The notes: a model not told the origin generated them from the letters alone. 7,552 bases of DNA from Gammaproteobacteria bacterium (GCA_027001525.1 JALTMR010000007.1:1-7552), one strand, 5' to 3'. Shown: positions 1 to 7,062, numbered from the stretch's first letter. A program made the numbers and translations.

Positions 1-2616
1 GGAGAGCGATAGCATATTGGTCAGACTGCGACGGTACTGACCGTTATTGGCACCGCTGTCCGGGTTGCTGTAGGCGGTATAGGCCAGGTTGTAACTGAGG
101 CTGGCCATCCATCCGGGAATGAGAGAAAACGAAACGCCTGTACTGATGGCGTGCCGGCTGTAGGCATTATCTCTTCCCACTTCATGGGCATTCAAATTCA
201 GCGAGTAGTCGTAACCTGCGTTGAGGCCGTAACCGGAGGCTGTGCGCCAGCTCAAGTTAAGCTGTGTTTTATAGGTGTGAGAGCTGAAGAGCGGGTTGGT
301 GACTGAATTGTATGCCCGATAAGAGACAGTGGCACTGAGTGACCAGGGGTCCGGTACGGTGTGTTTGTTCTGGCCATTATCCGTGTGCCAGAGGGGTTTG
401 ATCTGAGTTCTTACCTGGGCGGAGTATTTATGGGTTTCGCTGATGGCCGTCTCCTCGTTGAGAAAGCCTGAGGCATTGGCGTAGCGGTAGCTCAGTTCGA
501 CGCCCTCACTGCCGTTGCCCAGTGTCAATGTGGGGTTGAGTGACAGATTAAACACATCGGACGAGCGGGTGATGTAGCCTTGATACGAGGGTCCCATGAG
601 CAGCCGGAAGCGTACGTTGGGGCTGATTTTATAACGGTAGGTGGCATTGAAGGATATGCCTGAGTTGTAGCCAAATTGGGGGCGGTATTGATCCAGATTG
701 CTGTTGGTGTCGAAGGTTAACGACTGAGTAAGGCTGTAACTCATCCCATTGATTTTCTTGGATAACGCGAGTAGCGCGCGGTCCGCTTTCTCCATAAACT
801 GGTTGTTGCCCAGTTGGGTGACCATGTTGTACTGGGCGAGAGCATCCTCTTCCAGCCACATCTGTTCGTACAGGCGTCCGAGCTGTAACCGGGCGGCGGA
901 GTGTTTGGGTTTGATGCGCACCGCCTCTTCATACTGTTTGACAGCCAGCTCCCGCCGGCCCGAGTTTTCGTAGATGAGGGCAAGATAGAAGTGGGCCACG
1001 AAGTCGTCGGGCATCTGCACCACGCTGTTGACCAGTATCTCCTCGGCTTGCTCCAGCTTGCCCTCGTTGAAGGCTTTCTTGGCCAGGATCAGCGCCAGCT
1101 TGTTTGCCATGTCCTCCGCGTTGAGCATGGGGAGCGGGCTGTCTGTCCCCACCAGCTTGGAGTAGGCCTCAATGGCTTTGTCCAGCTCGCCCGACTCGTC
1201 ATAGATGATACCGAGGTAGTAATTTATTTTGGGGTCGTTGGGGGAGAGGCTGAGCGCCTTCTCGAAGTGCTTGATGGCGTAAGGTAGCGCATTGATGGAA
1301 AAGTAGGCGGAGGCGATTTCGGTCAGTAGTTTGGGGTCATTGGGGTTGCCCATGAGCGCATACTCAAACGCCTTCTGGCCCTGAGCCATTTCAGCCCCCT
1401 TGATGAGTGCTGTACCCAGCTTGATGTAGAGCGCCACCAGCGCCTTTCTGTTGCGAGGGGAGATGCCGCCGCGGTCCTCAAGGTTGATGACCTGTTCCAG
1501 CTTTTTAATGGCAAGGTCGGGCTTCTTCATGTCAACGTAGAGACTCGCCAGGTTGGCGTGGGTCAGGGCGTTGTCCGGGTCCAGCTCGGTGGCCCGGACA
1601 AAGTGAGTTTCCGCTTTTTCGAACTCTTTGGCGATCTGGTAGTAAATGCCCAGACTGGTCTGAACCGGCGTGTTGTTTGGGGCGGCAGTTGCTGCCAACT
1701 GCAACAGTTTTCCTGCCCGTTCGGAGTTTCGAATCTTGGGGGAATTGGTTAACTTCAGTGTTAAATCGATGGTGGCTTGAGCCGCCACACCTGAGGGAAA
1801 GTGCGCTAGCAGTATCTCCAGCTCATCGAATGTTTTATCAGCCATGCCTGCCTTGTAGTGAAGTTCGGCCAGTCGCAGGTGGGCGATGGCGTTGTTCTCG
1901 TCGATATCAACAACGCGGTGATAGGTCGCCTCTGCCTGCTCCAGCTTGTCGTGTTTGATATAGCGCTCTGCCAGCTTCAGCAGTAGGGATATGTTCGTTG
2001 GTTGGGCCGCCACCGCTTGCTCCAGCTTGGCCAGTGCATCGGCCTCAGCCTGTCGGCGCTGCTCGAGAATGTTGTTGACCTGTTGCAGTCGCTGCTGTGC
2101 CTGGGCAACGTGCCGGGGGTTTTTGGCGCTATCAATGATCTCCTGATAAACGGCAATGGCTTCATCCATCTGGTTTGCCATTTTGTGAATGGAGGCGAGG
2201 GAGAACAGCACGGGGATGTTGCCGGGGGAGATGCGAAGTGCTGCCTTTATCGCTTTGATGGCCTGGGGGTACTTTTTTTGCTGTACGTAGGCGGTTCCTA
2301 TACGAAAGTGGGCCTCGGCAAAGGTTGGGTCCAGCTCCAGAATGGCATTGAAGTAGGTGAGGGCATTTTCAAACTCTTTTTGTGCAAGCGCTATTCGGCC
2401 CAGTTTTAATAATTCATAGATGCGGATCTGCGTTGCCCTGGGTGGTGGTTGAGTGCTTGCGCCTGGGGGTGGTGCTGCCTGAGTGGGTACCCAATAGAAT
2501 AGAAGCAGAAGAATGATCACTGTCCCTGAGACTGCTCCCCCCTTTGTACCCAGTAGACGAGCAAACCTCTTGGATGCAGGGCGCGTGCTTGGCTTATTTG
2601 AGTAAGTCGGGGCCAA
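1..2616 (-). CDS. TPR-repeat protein with C-terminal outer-membrane beta-barrel-like domain (3' end beyond window)
   Basis: The frame is open without a stop from the codon after the upstream gene's TAA to the left edge: at least 872 residues, C-terminus missing. There is no ATG near the beginning. I chose TTG at 2616-2614, which gives a basic n-region (K8, R12, K16, R17, R20, K25) before a hydrophobic segment at about residues 33-43 (core VIILLLLFYWV), with possible cleavage after PTQA. The alternative GTG at 2520 would leave a signal without positive charge. Residues about 60-620 form roughly thirteen TPR-like repeats, with motifs such as ALTYFNAILELDP, AIKHFEKALSLSP and AVKQYEEAVRIKP, and a Gln/Glu-rich helix after the third. 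From about residue 620 the helices stop and alternating, Tyr/Asn/Ser-rich strands begin (SLTQSLTFDTNSNLDQY onward), typical of an outer-membrane barrel. TPR plus barrel is the architecture of BcsC-, PgaA- and PelB-like exporters and of SlpAM-type surface lipoprotein assembly modifiers. Which of these it resembles, if any, cannot be decided here. It is probably cotranscribed with the barrel gene 15 bases upstream. Confidence 0.85.
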   Translation of the reverse strand, partial: MAPTYSNKPSTRPASKRFARLLGTKGGAVSGTVIILLLLFYWVPTQAAPPPGASTQPPPRATQIRIYELLKLGRIALAQKEFENALTYFNAILELDPTFAEAHFRIGTAYVQQKKYPQAIKAIKAALRISPGNIPVLFSLASIHKMANQMDEAIAVYQEIIDSAKNPRHVAQAQQRLQQVNNILEQRRQAEADALAKLEQAVAAQPTNISLLLKLAERYIKHDKLEQAEATYHRVVDIDENNAIAHLRLAELHYKAGMADKTFDELEILLAHFPSGVAAQATIDLTLKLTNSPKIRNSERAGKLLQLAATAAPNNTPVQTSLGIYYQIAKEFEKAETHFVRATELDPDNALTHANLASLYVDMKKPDLAIKKLEQVINLEDRGGISPRNRKALVALYIKLGTALIKGAEMAQGQKAFEYALMGNPNDPKLLTEIASAYFSINALPYAIKHFEKALSLSPNDPKINYYLGIIYDESGELDKAIEAYSKLVGTDSPLPMLNAEDMANKLALILAKKAFNEGKLEQAEEILVNSVVQMPDDFVAHFYLALIYENSGRRELAVKQYEEAVRIKPKHSAARLQLGRLYEQMWLEEDALAQYNMVTQLGNNQFMEKADRALLALSKKINGMSYSLTQSLTFDTNSNLDQYRPQFGYNSGISFNATYRYKISPNVRFRLLMGPSYQGYITRSSDVFNLSLNPTLTLGNGSEGVELSYRYANASGFLNEETAISETHKYSAQVRTQIKPLWHTDNGQNKHTVPDPWSLSATVSYRAYNSVTNPLFSSHTYKTQLNLSWRTASGYGLNAGYDYSLNLNAHEVGRDNAYSRHAISTGVSFSLIPGWMASLSYNLAYTAYSNPDSGANNGQYRRSLTNMLSLS

Positions 2617-2631
2617 CTGTGCTATTTCCGC

Positions 2632-3591
2632 TTAGTAAAACATGCTGACTCGAAACAGCAGCTTCCAGCCATTGACTTCGAGTTTCATTGGGTTGTACTC
2701 GGTGGTGTTATCTTCCGAAATAGTCAGGTACTCCAGACGACCGTACGGGTCCGGGTCAACGGTGCCGAAAAACAACAGGTAACCGTCATTGTCTGCAAAA
2801 TCCGTATTGTAGGCCGAGGTGCTTAAGTAAAACTTTCGCGTACTGAGGGTGATATCCGCTTCCAGGGAGAGCGAAAAGCGGTCGCCAATATAATATTCCG
2901 CGCCAATCCCCGTTTGCGTGGCGAGCGCTGCGGTTGTTCGTCCTTCAACGATGATGGATCTTGTGACGATCAGTCCATCTTCTATTTTGAACTGAAACAG
3001 CTGGTTTTCGCGGTAATCGATATCGAACAGGGTGTTGAGGGTGAATCGCCCATAAATACGGTACTGTTTGGGTTTGAATAAAATGTTATAGCGCGTCCCA
3101 AAATATACCTCATTGTAGGAGACGGAGGCTTTTCTTTGAAAGATGGTGTCCGTATAGCCTCGCTGAAAAGGCATGGGGCCGCTGGCGATTGCTGACGAAT
3201 TTCCTTCCCAGGTACCAAATCCGGCGATCCAGTTGGTTCGTGGCGTCATGGCCCACTCAAATTCAAAGCCGGCGTAACCGCTGGGGCCGAGCTCCGGTAA
3301 GGGGTTGGGGAATGTAAATAACAGAGAGTCATTGGCTCCGGTTGAGGCCGCGAGTTCAGACGTTGCGGCAAAGGGCGCCTGAAATACACCTTCGTTAATC
3401 CCTCTCAAACTCGGTTGGTGAACCCCGAGGATGGGAGAGATGCTCCACTCCTTTTTTGGGGCCTCCGGTGCCTGGCCTGCATTTGCTGAGACTTCACCTG
3501 CCCCAGTGGCAAACATCAGCATCACTGCAAGGAGCCAATGGCTCGTGTGCGACTTGCGCCAGCGGTTGCAGGCTTTACTCCAGCCGTTCAT
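2632..3591 (-). CDS. Putative outer-membrane beta-barrel protein, 319 aa, function unknown
   Basis: The 319-residue protein has a long basic n-region (residues 1-18, several Lys/Arg), a hydrophobic core at about 19-32 (WLLAVMLMFATGAG) and a plausible signal peptidase site after VSA (residue 36) or ANA (38). The mature part has many alternating amphipathic segments with aromatic ends, such as GYAGFEFEWAM, YRIYGRFTLNTLFDI, GIGAEYYIGDRFSLSLEADI and GWKLLFRVSMFY. It ends in Tyr, with Phe just before, matching the C-terminal aromatic beta-signal recognised by the BAM machinery. Its length would suit a barrel of about 10-12 strands. I do not recognise a named family. The start is ATG at 3591 with only a weak A-rich ribosome binding site (AAAGAAAA), but it is the start that supplies the complete signal peptide. 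It is the first gene of the leftward unit and is followed after 15 bases by the TPR-barrel gene, so the two products probably act together in the outer membrane. A soluble beta-rich periplasmic protein is a less likely alternative. Confidence 0.82.
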   Translation of the reverse strand: MNGWSKACNRWRKSHTSHWLLAVMLMFATGAGEVSANAGQAPEAPKKEWSISPILGVHQPSLRGINEGVFQAPFAATSELAASTGANDSLLFTFPNPLPELGPSGYAGFEFEWAMTPRTNWIAGFGTWEGNSSAIASGPMPFQRGYTDTIFQRKASVSYNEVYFGTRYNILFKPKQYRIYGRFTLNTLFDIDYRENQLFQFKIEDGLIVTRSIIVEGRTTAALATQTGIGAEYYIGDRFSLSLEADITLSTRKFYLSTSAYNTDFADNDGYLLFFGTVDPDPYGRLEYLTISEDNTTEYNPMKLEVNGWKLLFRVSMFY

Positions 3592-3642
3592 TATTTTCTT
3601 TACAGTGTGATGAGTTGTGTGGCCAATGCTCTATCGATTGGG

Positions 3643-3652
3643 TGCCGCGGCA
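3643..3652. repeat. 10-base perfect palindrome TGCCGCGGCA
   Basis: A self-complementary 10-mer lies in the presumed leader of the leftward barrel gene, about 50 bases upstream of its ATG and about 40 bases downstream of the minus-strand promoter candidate. It could be a dimeric regulator site or chance; there is no second copy nearby. Confidence 0.3.
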
Positions 3653-3692
3653 AAGGTTCATTTTGTTGGGCACAAATACCATAAATCGCAGA

Positions 3693-3719
3693 TATATATA
3701 GAGTGGTGGGAGTTGTCAT
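3693..3719 (-). promoter_or_regulatory. Candidate sigma-70 promoter for the leftward barrel/TPR unit
   Basis: On the minus strand an ATGACA element (3719-3714, five of six matches to TTGACA) is followed by an alternating TA run (TATATATAT). TATATA at 3698-3693 gives a 15-base spacer; shifting two bases to TATATC gives 17. Transcription would start about 100 bases upstream of the ATG at 3591. This comes from consensus matching only. Confidence 0.4.
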
Positions 3720-3760
3720 GGGCATTGCGCTCTATCCAAATTAGGGGTTGCTGTGTGCAG

Positions 3761-3780
3761 AAGGGCGGTTGATCGCCTTT
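3761..3780. repeat. Short hairpin between the divergent promoters
   Basis: AAGGGCG (3761-3767) pairs with CGCCTTT (3774-3780) across a 6-base loop, with one G-U pair, followed by one more T and then mixed sequence. It lies upstream of both promoter candidates. It could be an operator for a dimeric regulator or a weak terminator-like structure on the plus strand. The stem is too weak to call a terminator. Confidence 0.3.
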
Positions 3781-3808
3781 TGTCGGGTCTTTTCCGATAG
3801 TGAAGCTT

Positions 3809-3838
3809 TTGCCACAAAATGCCTGACCGGCGTATGGT
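3809..3838 (+). promoter_or_regulatory. Weak candidate sigma-70 promoter for the rightward acidic-protein gene
   Basis: TTGCCA (3809-3814, five of six to consensus) lies 18 bases before TATGGT (3833-3838, four of six). An alternative -10 is TATAGT at 3848-3853, but its -35 is poor. A third is CATAAT at 3870-3875, next to the palindrome AATACGTATT (3873-3882). The true start site cannot be chosen from sequence; all options imply a leader of more than 200 bases. Confidence 0.25.
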
Positions 3839-3872
3839 ATTGGATTTTATAGTGTTTGGGCTAGCTTGGCAT

Positions 3873-3882
3873 AATACGTATT
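3873..3882. repeat. 10-base perfect palindrome AATACGTATT
   Basis: A self-complementary 10-mer lies in the AT-rich part of the divergent region, overlapping or just downstream of the promoter candidates for the rightward gene. That is a plausible position for an operator. It is short enough to be chance in AT-rich DNA. Confidence 0.25.
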
Positions 3883-3981
3883 TTACATTGCCGCTCCTTT
3901 TGTCAATATGTTGTCTGTCTGTACGCCTCTGGGCCCTTGGGGGCTAGACATCGACAGGGTGCAGACATATCATTGCAGGGC

Positions 3982-4023
3982 GAAAGGTAAATCTGGTCTG
4001 GTTTTTTGGGCGAGCTACCTTTC
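3982..4023 (+). other. Inverted repeat in presumed 5' leader of the acidic-protein gene
   Basis: GAAAGGTA (3982-3989) is exactly complementary to TACCTTTC (4016-4023), separated by 26 bases that contain a T-run. It lies about 75 bases before the ribosome binding site and is followed directly by an A8 tract. It could fold in the mRNA leader. It matches no riboswitch class I recognise. Confidence 0.3.
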
Positions 4024-4084
4024 TAAAAAAAATATGTTTGTAAGGCATATAGTTTTCGGGGCATTGCTACATCTCGACTATTTT

Positions 4085-4090
4085 AGGGAG
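4085..4090 (+). promoter_or_regulatory. Ribosome binding site AGGGAG of the acidic-protein gene
   Basis: AGGGAG lies 7 bases before the ATG at 4098, close to the optimal Shine-Dalgarno match and spacing. It fixes the start and predicts efficient translation, in contrast to the weak sites of the two leftward genes. Confidence 0.8.
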
Positions 4091-4097
4091 AAATACT

Positions 4098-5351
4098 ATG
4101 AACAAGGCAAAACTTACATTGCTACTCGGAGGCTCTTTGGTCTCCGGGCTGGCAATGGCGGCTCCTCCTCAGTTTGGGGAGTGGTCAGCGGAGAGAACGG
4201 GTAATACAACGAATATTGACGCTTGTTCCGGTCGTACCAATATCGTGAGCTGTCAAGTGTTGGTAGAAGACACCGGCTTTATCCAGGTTCAGGTGAAAGA
4301 TACTGACGGCAATAACTACATCCAAAGCATTATTGCTGATGGCTTGGCCGATGGCGCAACAGGTGACGATACCAGTACTCCGTTCTGGGATGAGAACTAC
4401 ATCCGCATCAAATTCCAGGCTCAGCTGTCTACTTTGCCTAACTTCACCTCAGGTGATCCAGGTTTCATGGGTAAGCAGGCTATCTTGGATGCTGAAGTTA
4501 GCAGCGGCAATACTTGGTTCGAGGCAACCACTACCATCGCAACAGGTTGGGGTCTGGATATTCTGTATGCCGGAGCGCAAAGCCAAGGGGCCCAGGTTGC
4601 AGTGGATTTAACCACTGATTTTTGGACTACCACTGGTGGTGTGATTGATCCCGCAACTGGCAAAGGCGAGTACAACGGTATGTTTGATACCCGCTTCTAC
4701 TACCAAGCCTATAATGACGCTAGCGGCGCGATCATCGGACGTATCATCGACATCGACCAGGACCTCTCTTTGCAGACTGTGAATCCTCAGTTTGGCCCAG
4801 GTACCAACATTGATGATCGCCAATATTTCCTGTACATGGATCGTTCTGGTGTGCTGCTGGAAAACTTGGGTAGTGGCGTATGGGGTTCAAGTACTGATAC
4901 TGCTGGTTTGGGTATCGACGATCCTTTCACTGGCCCAAATGTTGGTAGCGATGGCGCTATTGAGTGGGGTGATGGTGCTCCTACAAGCTCTGATCCTAGC
5001 GTTCTTGGTGAACAGATTATCGCTTTCTATATTGGGCAGGAAGTTTCTACCGCTGGGTTTGGTAATGAAGGTAAGAGTACCTTCTATCACCTCCAGGTAG
5101 ATGAAACTGGCTCTTACGATGCAGTTTATGAGTACAGCCAGGCAGGTTCTGGTTTTGAAGATCCAAGCATCTTCCAGACTGACCCAGTCACCGGCGATAC
5201 TTACACTGCTCTGGGCGGTTACTCCGACTGGTTTAATGGTGCTGAGTCTACAGTCTTTGAACCTAAGTGGGGCGCTCGTACTGGCCTGAATGTATTGCCA
5301 GATGCAACTGGTATTGACCCAATTCCAGGTCGTACCATCTGGATGCCTTAG
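4098..5351 (+). CDS. Exported acidic protein of unknown function, 417 aa
   Basis: It has a clear Sec signal peptide: basic start MNKAK, hydrophobic core LTLLLGGSLVSGL, and an AMA|A cleavage site after residue 21, leaving a mature protein starting APPQFGEW. By my count it has about 54 Asp/Glu against 17 Lys/Arg, so a very acidic mature protein. The only cysteines are C43 and C52, close enough for a small disulfide loop. Two Asp-rich stretches, KDTDGNN (about residues 75-81) and DIDQD (about 218-222), resemble calcium-binding loops, but this is weak. Gly, Thr, Ser, Asn and aromatics are frequent, as in secreted or surface proteins. There is no C-terminal anchor, LPXTG or PEP-CTERM motif; the protein ends GRTIWMP. 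Codons are more T-ending (for example many GGT and CGT) than in the flanking genes. With the good ribosome site and strong terminator, that suggests an abundant single-gene product. I do not recognise the family. It is divergent from the barrel/TPR unit, so it may be its partner or cargo (inference). Confidence 0.88.
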   Translation: MNKAKLTLLLGGSLVSGLAMAAPPQFGEWSAERTGNTTNIDACSGRTNIVSCQVLVEDTGFIQVQVKDTDGNNYIQSIIADGLADGATGDDTSTPFWDENYIRIKFQAQLSTLPNFTSGDPGFMGKQAILDAEVSSGNTWFEATTTIATGWGLDILYAGAQSQGAQVAVDLTTDFWTTTGGVIDPATGKGEYNGMFDTRFYYQAYNDASGAIIGRIIDIDQDLSLQTVNPQFGPGTNIDDRQYFLYMDRSGVLLENLGSGVWGSSTDTAGLGIDDPFTGPNVGSDGAIEWGDGAPTSSDPSVLGEQIIAFYIGQEVSTAGFGNEGKSTFYHLQVDETGSYDAVYEYSQAGSGFEDPSIFQTDPVTGDTYTALGGYSDWFNGAESTVFEPKWGARTGLNVLPDATGIDPIPGRTIWMP

Positions 5352-5353
5352 TA

Positions 5354-5370
5354 TTAACTCTATGAGTTAA
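5354..5370 (+). repeat. Small inverted repeat just after the acidic-protein stop codon
   Basis: TTAACTC and GAGTTAA form a perfect 7-base stem around a TAT loop, two bases after the TAG stop. It has no T-run of its own and precedes the main terminator, so it may be an extra 3' mRNA-stabilising hairpin. Confidence 0.4.
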
Positions 5371-5381
5371 TCGAAGGAAGG

Positions 5382-5412
5382 GGAAAGGGGCGAGGAGCCC
5401 CTTTCCTTTTTT
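5382..5412 (+). terminator. Rho-independent terminator of the acidic-protein gene
   Basis: GGAAAGGGGC (5382-5391) pairs perfectly with GCCCCTTTCC (5397-5406) around a GAGGA loop and is followed by six T (5407-5412), a strong intrinsic terminator on the plus strand. Read on the minus strand the same hairpin would follow batD, but the bases after it are CCTTCCTTCG rather than a clean T-run, so termination in that direction would be weaker. Confidence 0.9.
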
Positions 5413-5415
5413 GGT

Positions 5416-7062
5416 CTATTGAGTGTCTGAGTGTTGGGTTCGGAATGTTTCCACCAGCCAGGCTTCTGGCGTTTTTGTATTCTCAATTTCTTTTCTCCTG
5501 ATAATCAGGTCAAGTATCTCTCTGATCTGTTTTTCCAGTAGCTTTGCGTCTACCTCTTTGTCAGGGCCATAGTATTGCCGCTGTAGTTGTTCAAGTACGT
5601 CTCTAATATGACTCTCTGCAGGGTAGTGCTTTTGCCATTTCTCAATTCCTGCCGCCAAGGTTGTTGTACCCAGGGCATTCAGTAACTCTTGCCTTAAGCG
5701 CGTTGCTTCGTTGTTTTGTTTGGCAGTTCGGGAAGCTGCATGGAGGTTCTCTGTCTTGTTCTCTCCCCGTTTTCTGATTTTGGTAACAGCGGCGTAAGTG
5801 AGCGTTATTAGCCATAAGCAGGCAAACAGCAGTGTGCTTAATTGCCACCATCGGTGTGCTGCCTCCTGTGTGTTTTCTGTGGGTGATGCTGCTGGACTAC
5901 TGTTTATCTGAGTGTCGTTCGTCAGGCGGGAGGCTTCCACCGTAAGCACTTGTCCGGGAACCTCAAAGCGCCCTGTTGTGCCTGCTTCAGTGTCAAAGTA
6001 GGGGATGTCGAGTGACGGTGCCGAGAGTGTGCCGCTGAGCAGGGGCATTAGCGAAAGTGTATAGCTGGCCTGATCGATGATGCCATCACTTGATTTGAAG
6101 GTTTCCCGGATGGCCCGGTCAGGGTAGATTTTGAGCCCTTTTTCTTCTTCCATGTCCAGTGGCAGGTAGTTGGGGAGGCCGCCGACGGTGACGGGGGCCC
6201 TGATGGTGACTGACCAGCTTGCCAGCTGATTCTGAGTTAATTGTGTGGGCAAGCGGGTGTAGCTGATCTCTGGTTTCCCTATGATGATGTCTTTCGGTAT
6301 GCCGGCGGGGAGGGCCTGAATATCGAAGCTCAGCTGCTGATGTGGAAAACGTCGAAGGTGGCCATTGCGGGTGGTGATATCCAGGCTGGGGAGGTAGACG
6401 CTGAATTTACCTGGGCTGTCAGGAAATATTGCCCAGGCCAATCGCAAGACTTCGTAACTAAATCCAAACTGCTCACTCTGGAATTTTCCTTGTGGCAGCT
6501 TCCAGTGGGGAATCAACTCAATGCGAGTGGGTTCAGTCTCCAGTATGTCGGACATCTTCGCTTTTTCGAGCGAGACCCGATGGTAAATGTCGAGAAAAAC
6601 AACCAGCTGCTGCCCCTCCCATACCGTGTTGATATTACTGCCCTTGCGGACAAAAACCTCGGGGGCGTTGTCGGGCGCAAGGCTTAGCACTTCAATCGCC
6701 AGTGCCTGGGTTTCAGCATCGTCGACAGTAAAGGCGGGGATCGTCAACTGGCCTGCGCGCTTTGGATAGAGTGCGATGGTCAGCTCGGAGGTGGATCGTC
6801 CGCGGCCCTGATAGATGTTGTAGCGGCTGCTGACCTGGGGGACGCCCACATCAAAGTCGCCGTGCAGCACGCTGAGATCAATGGTCGGATTCACCCCCTC
6901 GGCACGCAAGCGAACATCGCTGTTGTTGAGCGAGAGCGTCAGCGTCAGCTTCTCGTGCAGGCTCAGTTGTTGGCGATCAACGCTGGCAGTGAAAATAGCC
7001 CCCTGCGCCAGCGAGGGGAGAAACATCAGTGTGCTGAGAATAAACAGCCAATTTTTTACCAT
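5416..7062 (-). CDS. batD: BatD family protein (oxygen tolerance / MoxR-associated), 548 aa
   Basis: BatD proteins are membrane-anchored periplasmic proteins encoded with MoxR-type AAA ATPases and von Willebrand A proteins BatA and BatB; their biochemical role is poorly defined. A signal peptide is visible (MVKNWLFILSTLMFLPSLA, cleavage near residue 20-22). Next comes the family's characteristic N-terminus: FTASVDRQQLSLHEKLTLTL, then VLHGDFDVG, the STSELTIALYPKRAGQLTIPAF segment type, and several further beta-sandwich stretches to about residue 380. One transmembrane helix lies at about 405-427 (WWQLSTLLFACLWLITLTYA). It is followed by basic KIRKR and a cytoplasmic helical tail with KWQKHYP and QRQYYGP segments, as in gammaproteobacterial BatD. 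Length is normal for the family. The start ATG at 7062 has GAGGA six bases upstream and overlaps the previous gene by 7 bases, indicating translational coupling. It ends 64 bases from the convergent acidic-protein gene. Confidence 0.9.
   Translation of the reverse strand: MVKNWLFILSTLMFLPSLAQGAIFTASVDRQQLSLHEKLTLTLSLNNSDVRLRAEGVNPTIDLSVLHGDFDVGVPQVSSRYNIYQGRGRSTSELTIALYPKRAGQLTIPAFTVDDAETQALAIEVLSLAPDNAPEVFVRKGSNINTVWEGQQLVVFLDIYHRVSLEKAKMSDILETEPTRIELIPHWKLPQGKFQSEQFGFSYEVLRLAWAIFPDSPGKFSVYLPSLDITTRNGHLRRFPHQQLSFDIQALPAGIPKDIIIGKPEISYTRLPTQLTQNQLASWSVTIRAPVTVGGLPNYLPLDMEEEKGLKIYPDRAIRETFKSSDGIIDQASYTLSLMPLLSGTLSAPSLDIPYFDTEAGTTGRFEVPGQVLTVEASRLTNDTQINSSPAASPTENTQEAAHRWWQLSTLLFACLWLITLTYAAVTKIRKRGENKTENLHAASRTAKQNNEATRLRQELLNALGTTTLAAGIEKWQKHYPAESHIRDVLEQLQRQYYGPDKEVDAKLLEKQIREILDLIIRRKEIENTKTPEAWLVETFRTQHSDTQ

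Larger units (their letters stand above)
3592..4097. other. 506-base divergent intergenic region
   Basis: This stretch lies between the leftward barrel gene and the rightward acidic-protein gene and holds no credible gene. It must contain the control signals for both directions. It carries a minus-strand promoter candidate, a weaker plus-strand candidate, several inverted repeats, an A8 run at 4025-4032 and the ribosome binding site of the rightward gene. It is more AT-rich than the coding DNA to its left. If the plus-strand promoter candidate near 3809-3838 is right, the rightward gene has a leader of roughly 250 bases. Confidence 0.7.

Noticed and set aside
901..1287. Plus-strand open frames opposite the TPR-barrel gene (also at 1558-1958 and 2002-2409)
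   Set aside because: They lie antisense to a continuous TPR coding frame; their translations mirror repeated Leu/Ala-rich TPR codons and show no domain or start signal.
459..2445. DNA-level tandem repeats within the TPR region
   Set aside because: The repetition is only at the protein level; nucleotide sequences of the repeats have diverged, so there is no DNA repeat array.
3456..3701. Plus-strand open frame over the start of the 319-residue barrel gene
   Set aside because: It is antisense to the signal peptide and promoter region of a supported gene and has no signal of its own.
3867..3890. Possible sigma-54 promoter (TTGGCA followed by TTTTACATTGCC)
   Set aside because: The required GG/GC spacing of the -24/-12 elements is not met.
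3908..4204. A 98-residue plus-strand open frame in the divergent region
   Set aside because: It runs about 100 bases into the well-supported acidic-protein gene in another frame, has no good ribosome site, and its sequence has no protein-like pattern.
6241..6687. Plus-strand open frames opposite batD and batB/C (also 6862-7356)
   Set aside because: Both BatD and BatB/C are recognised on the minus strand and explain the region; one of these frames spans the junction of two real genes.
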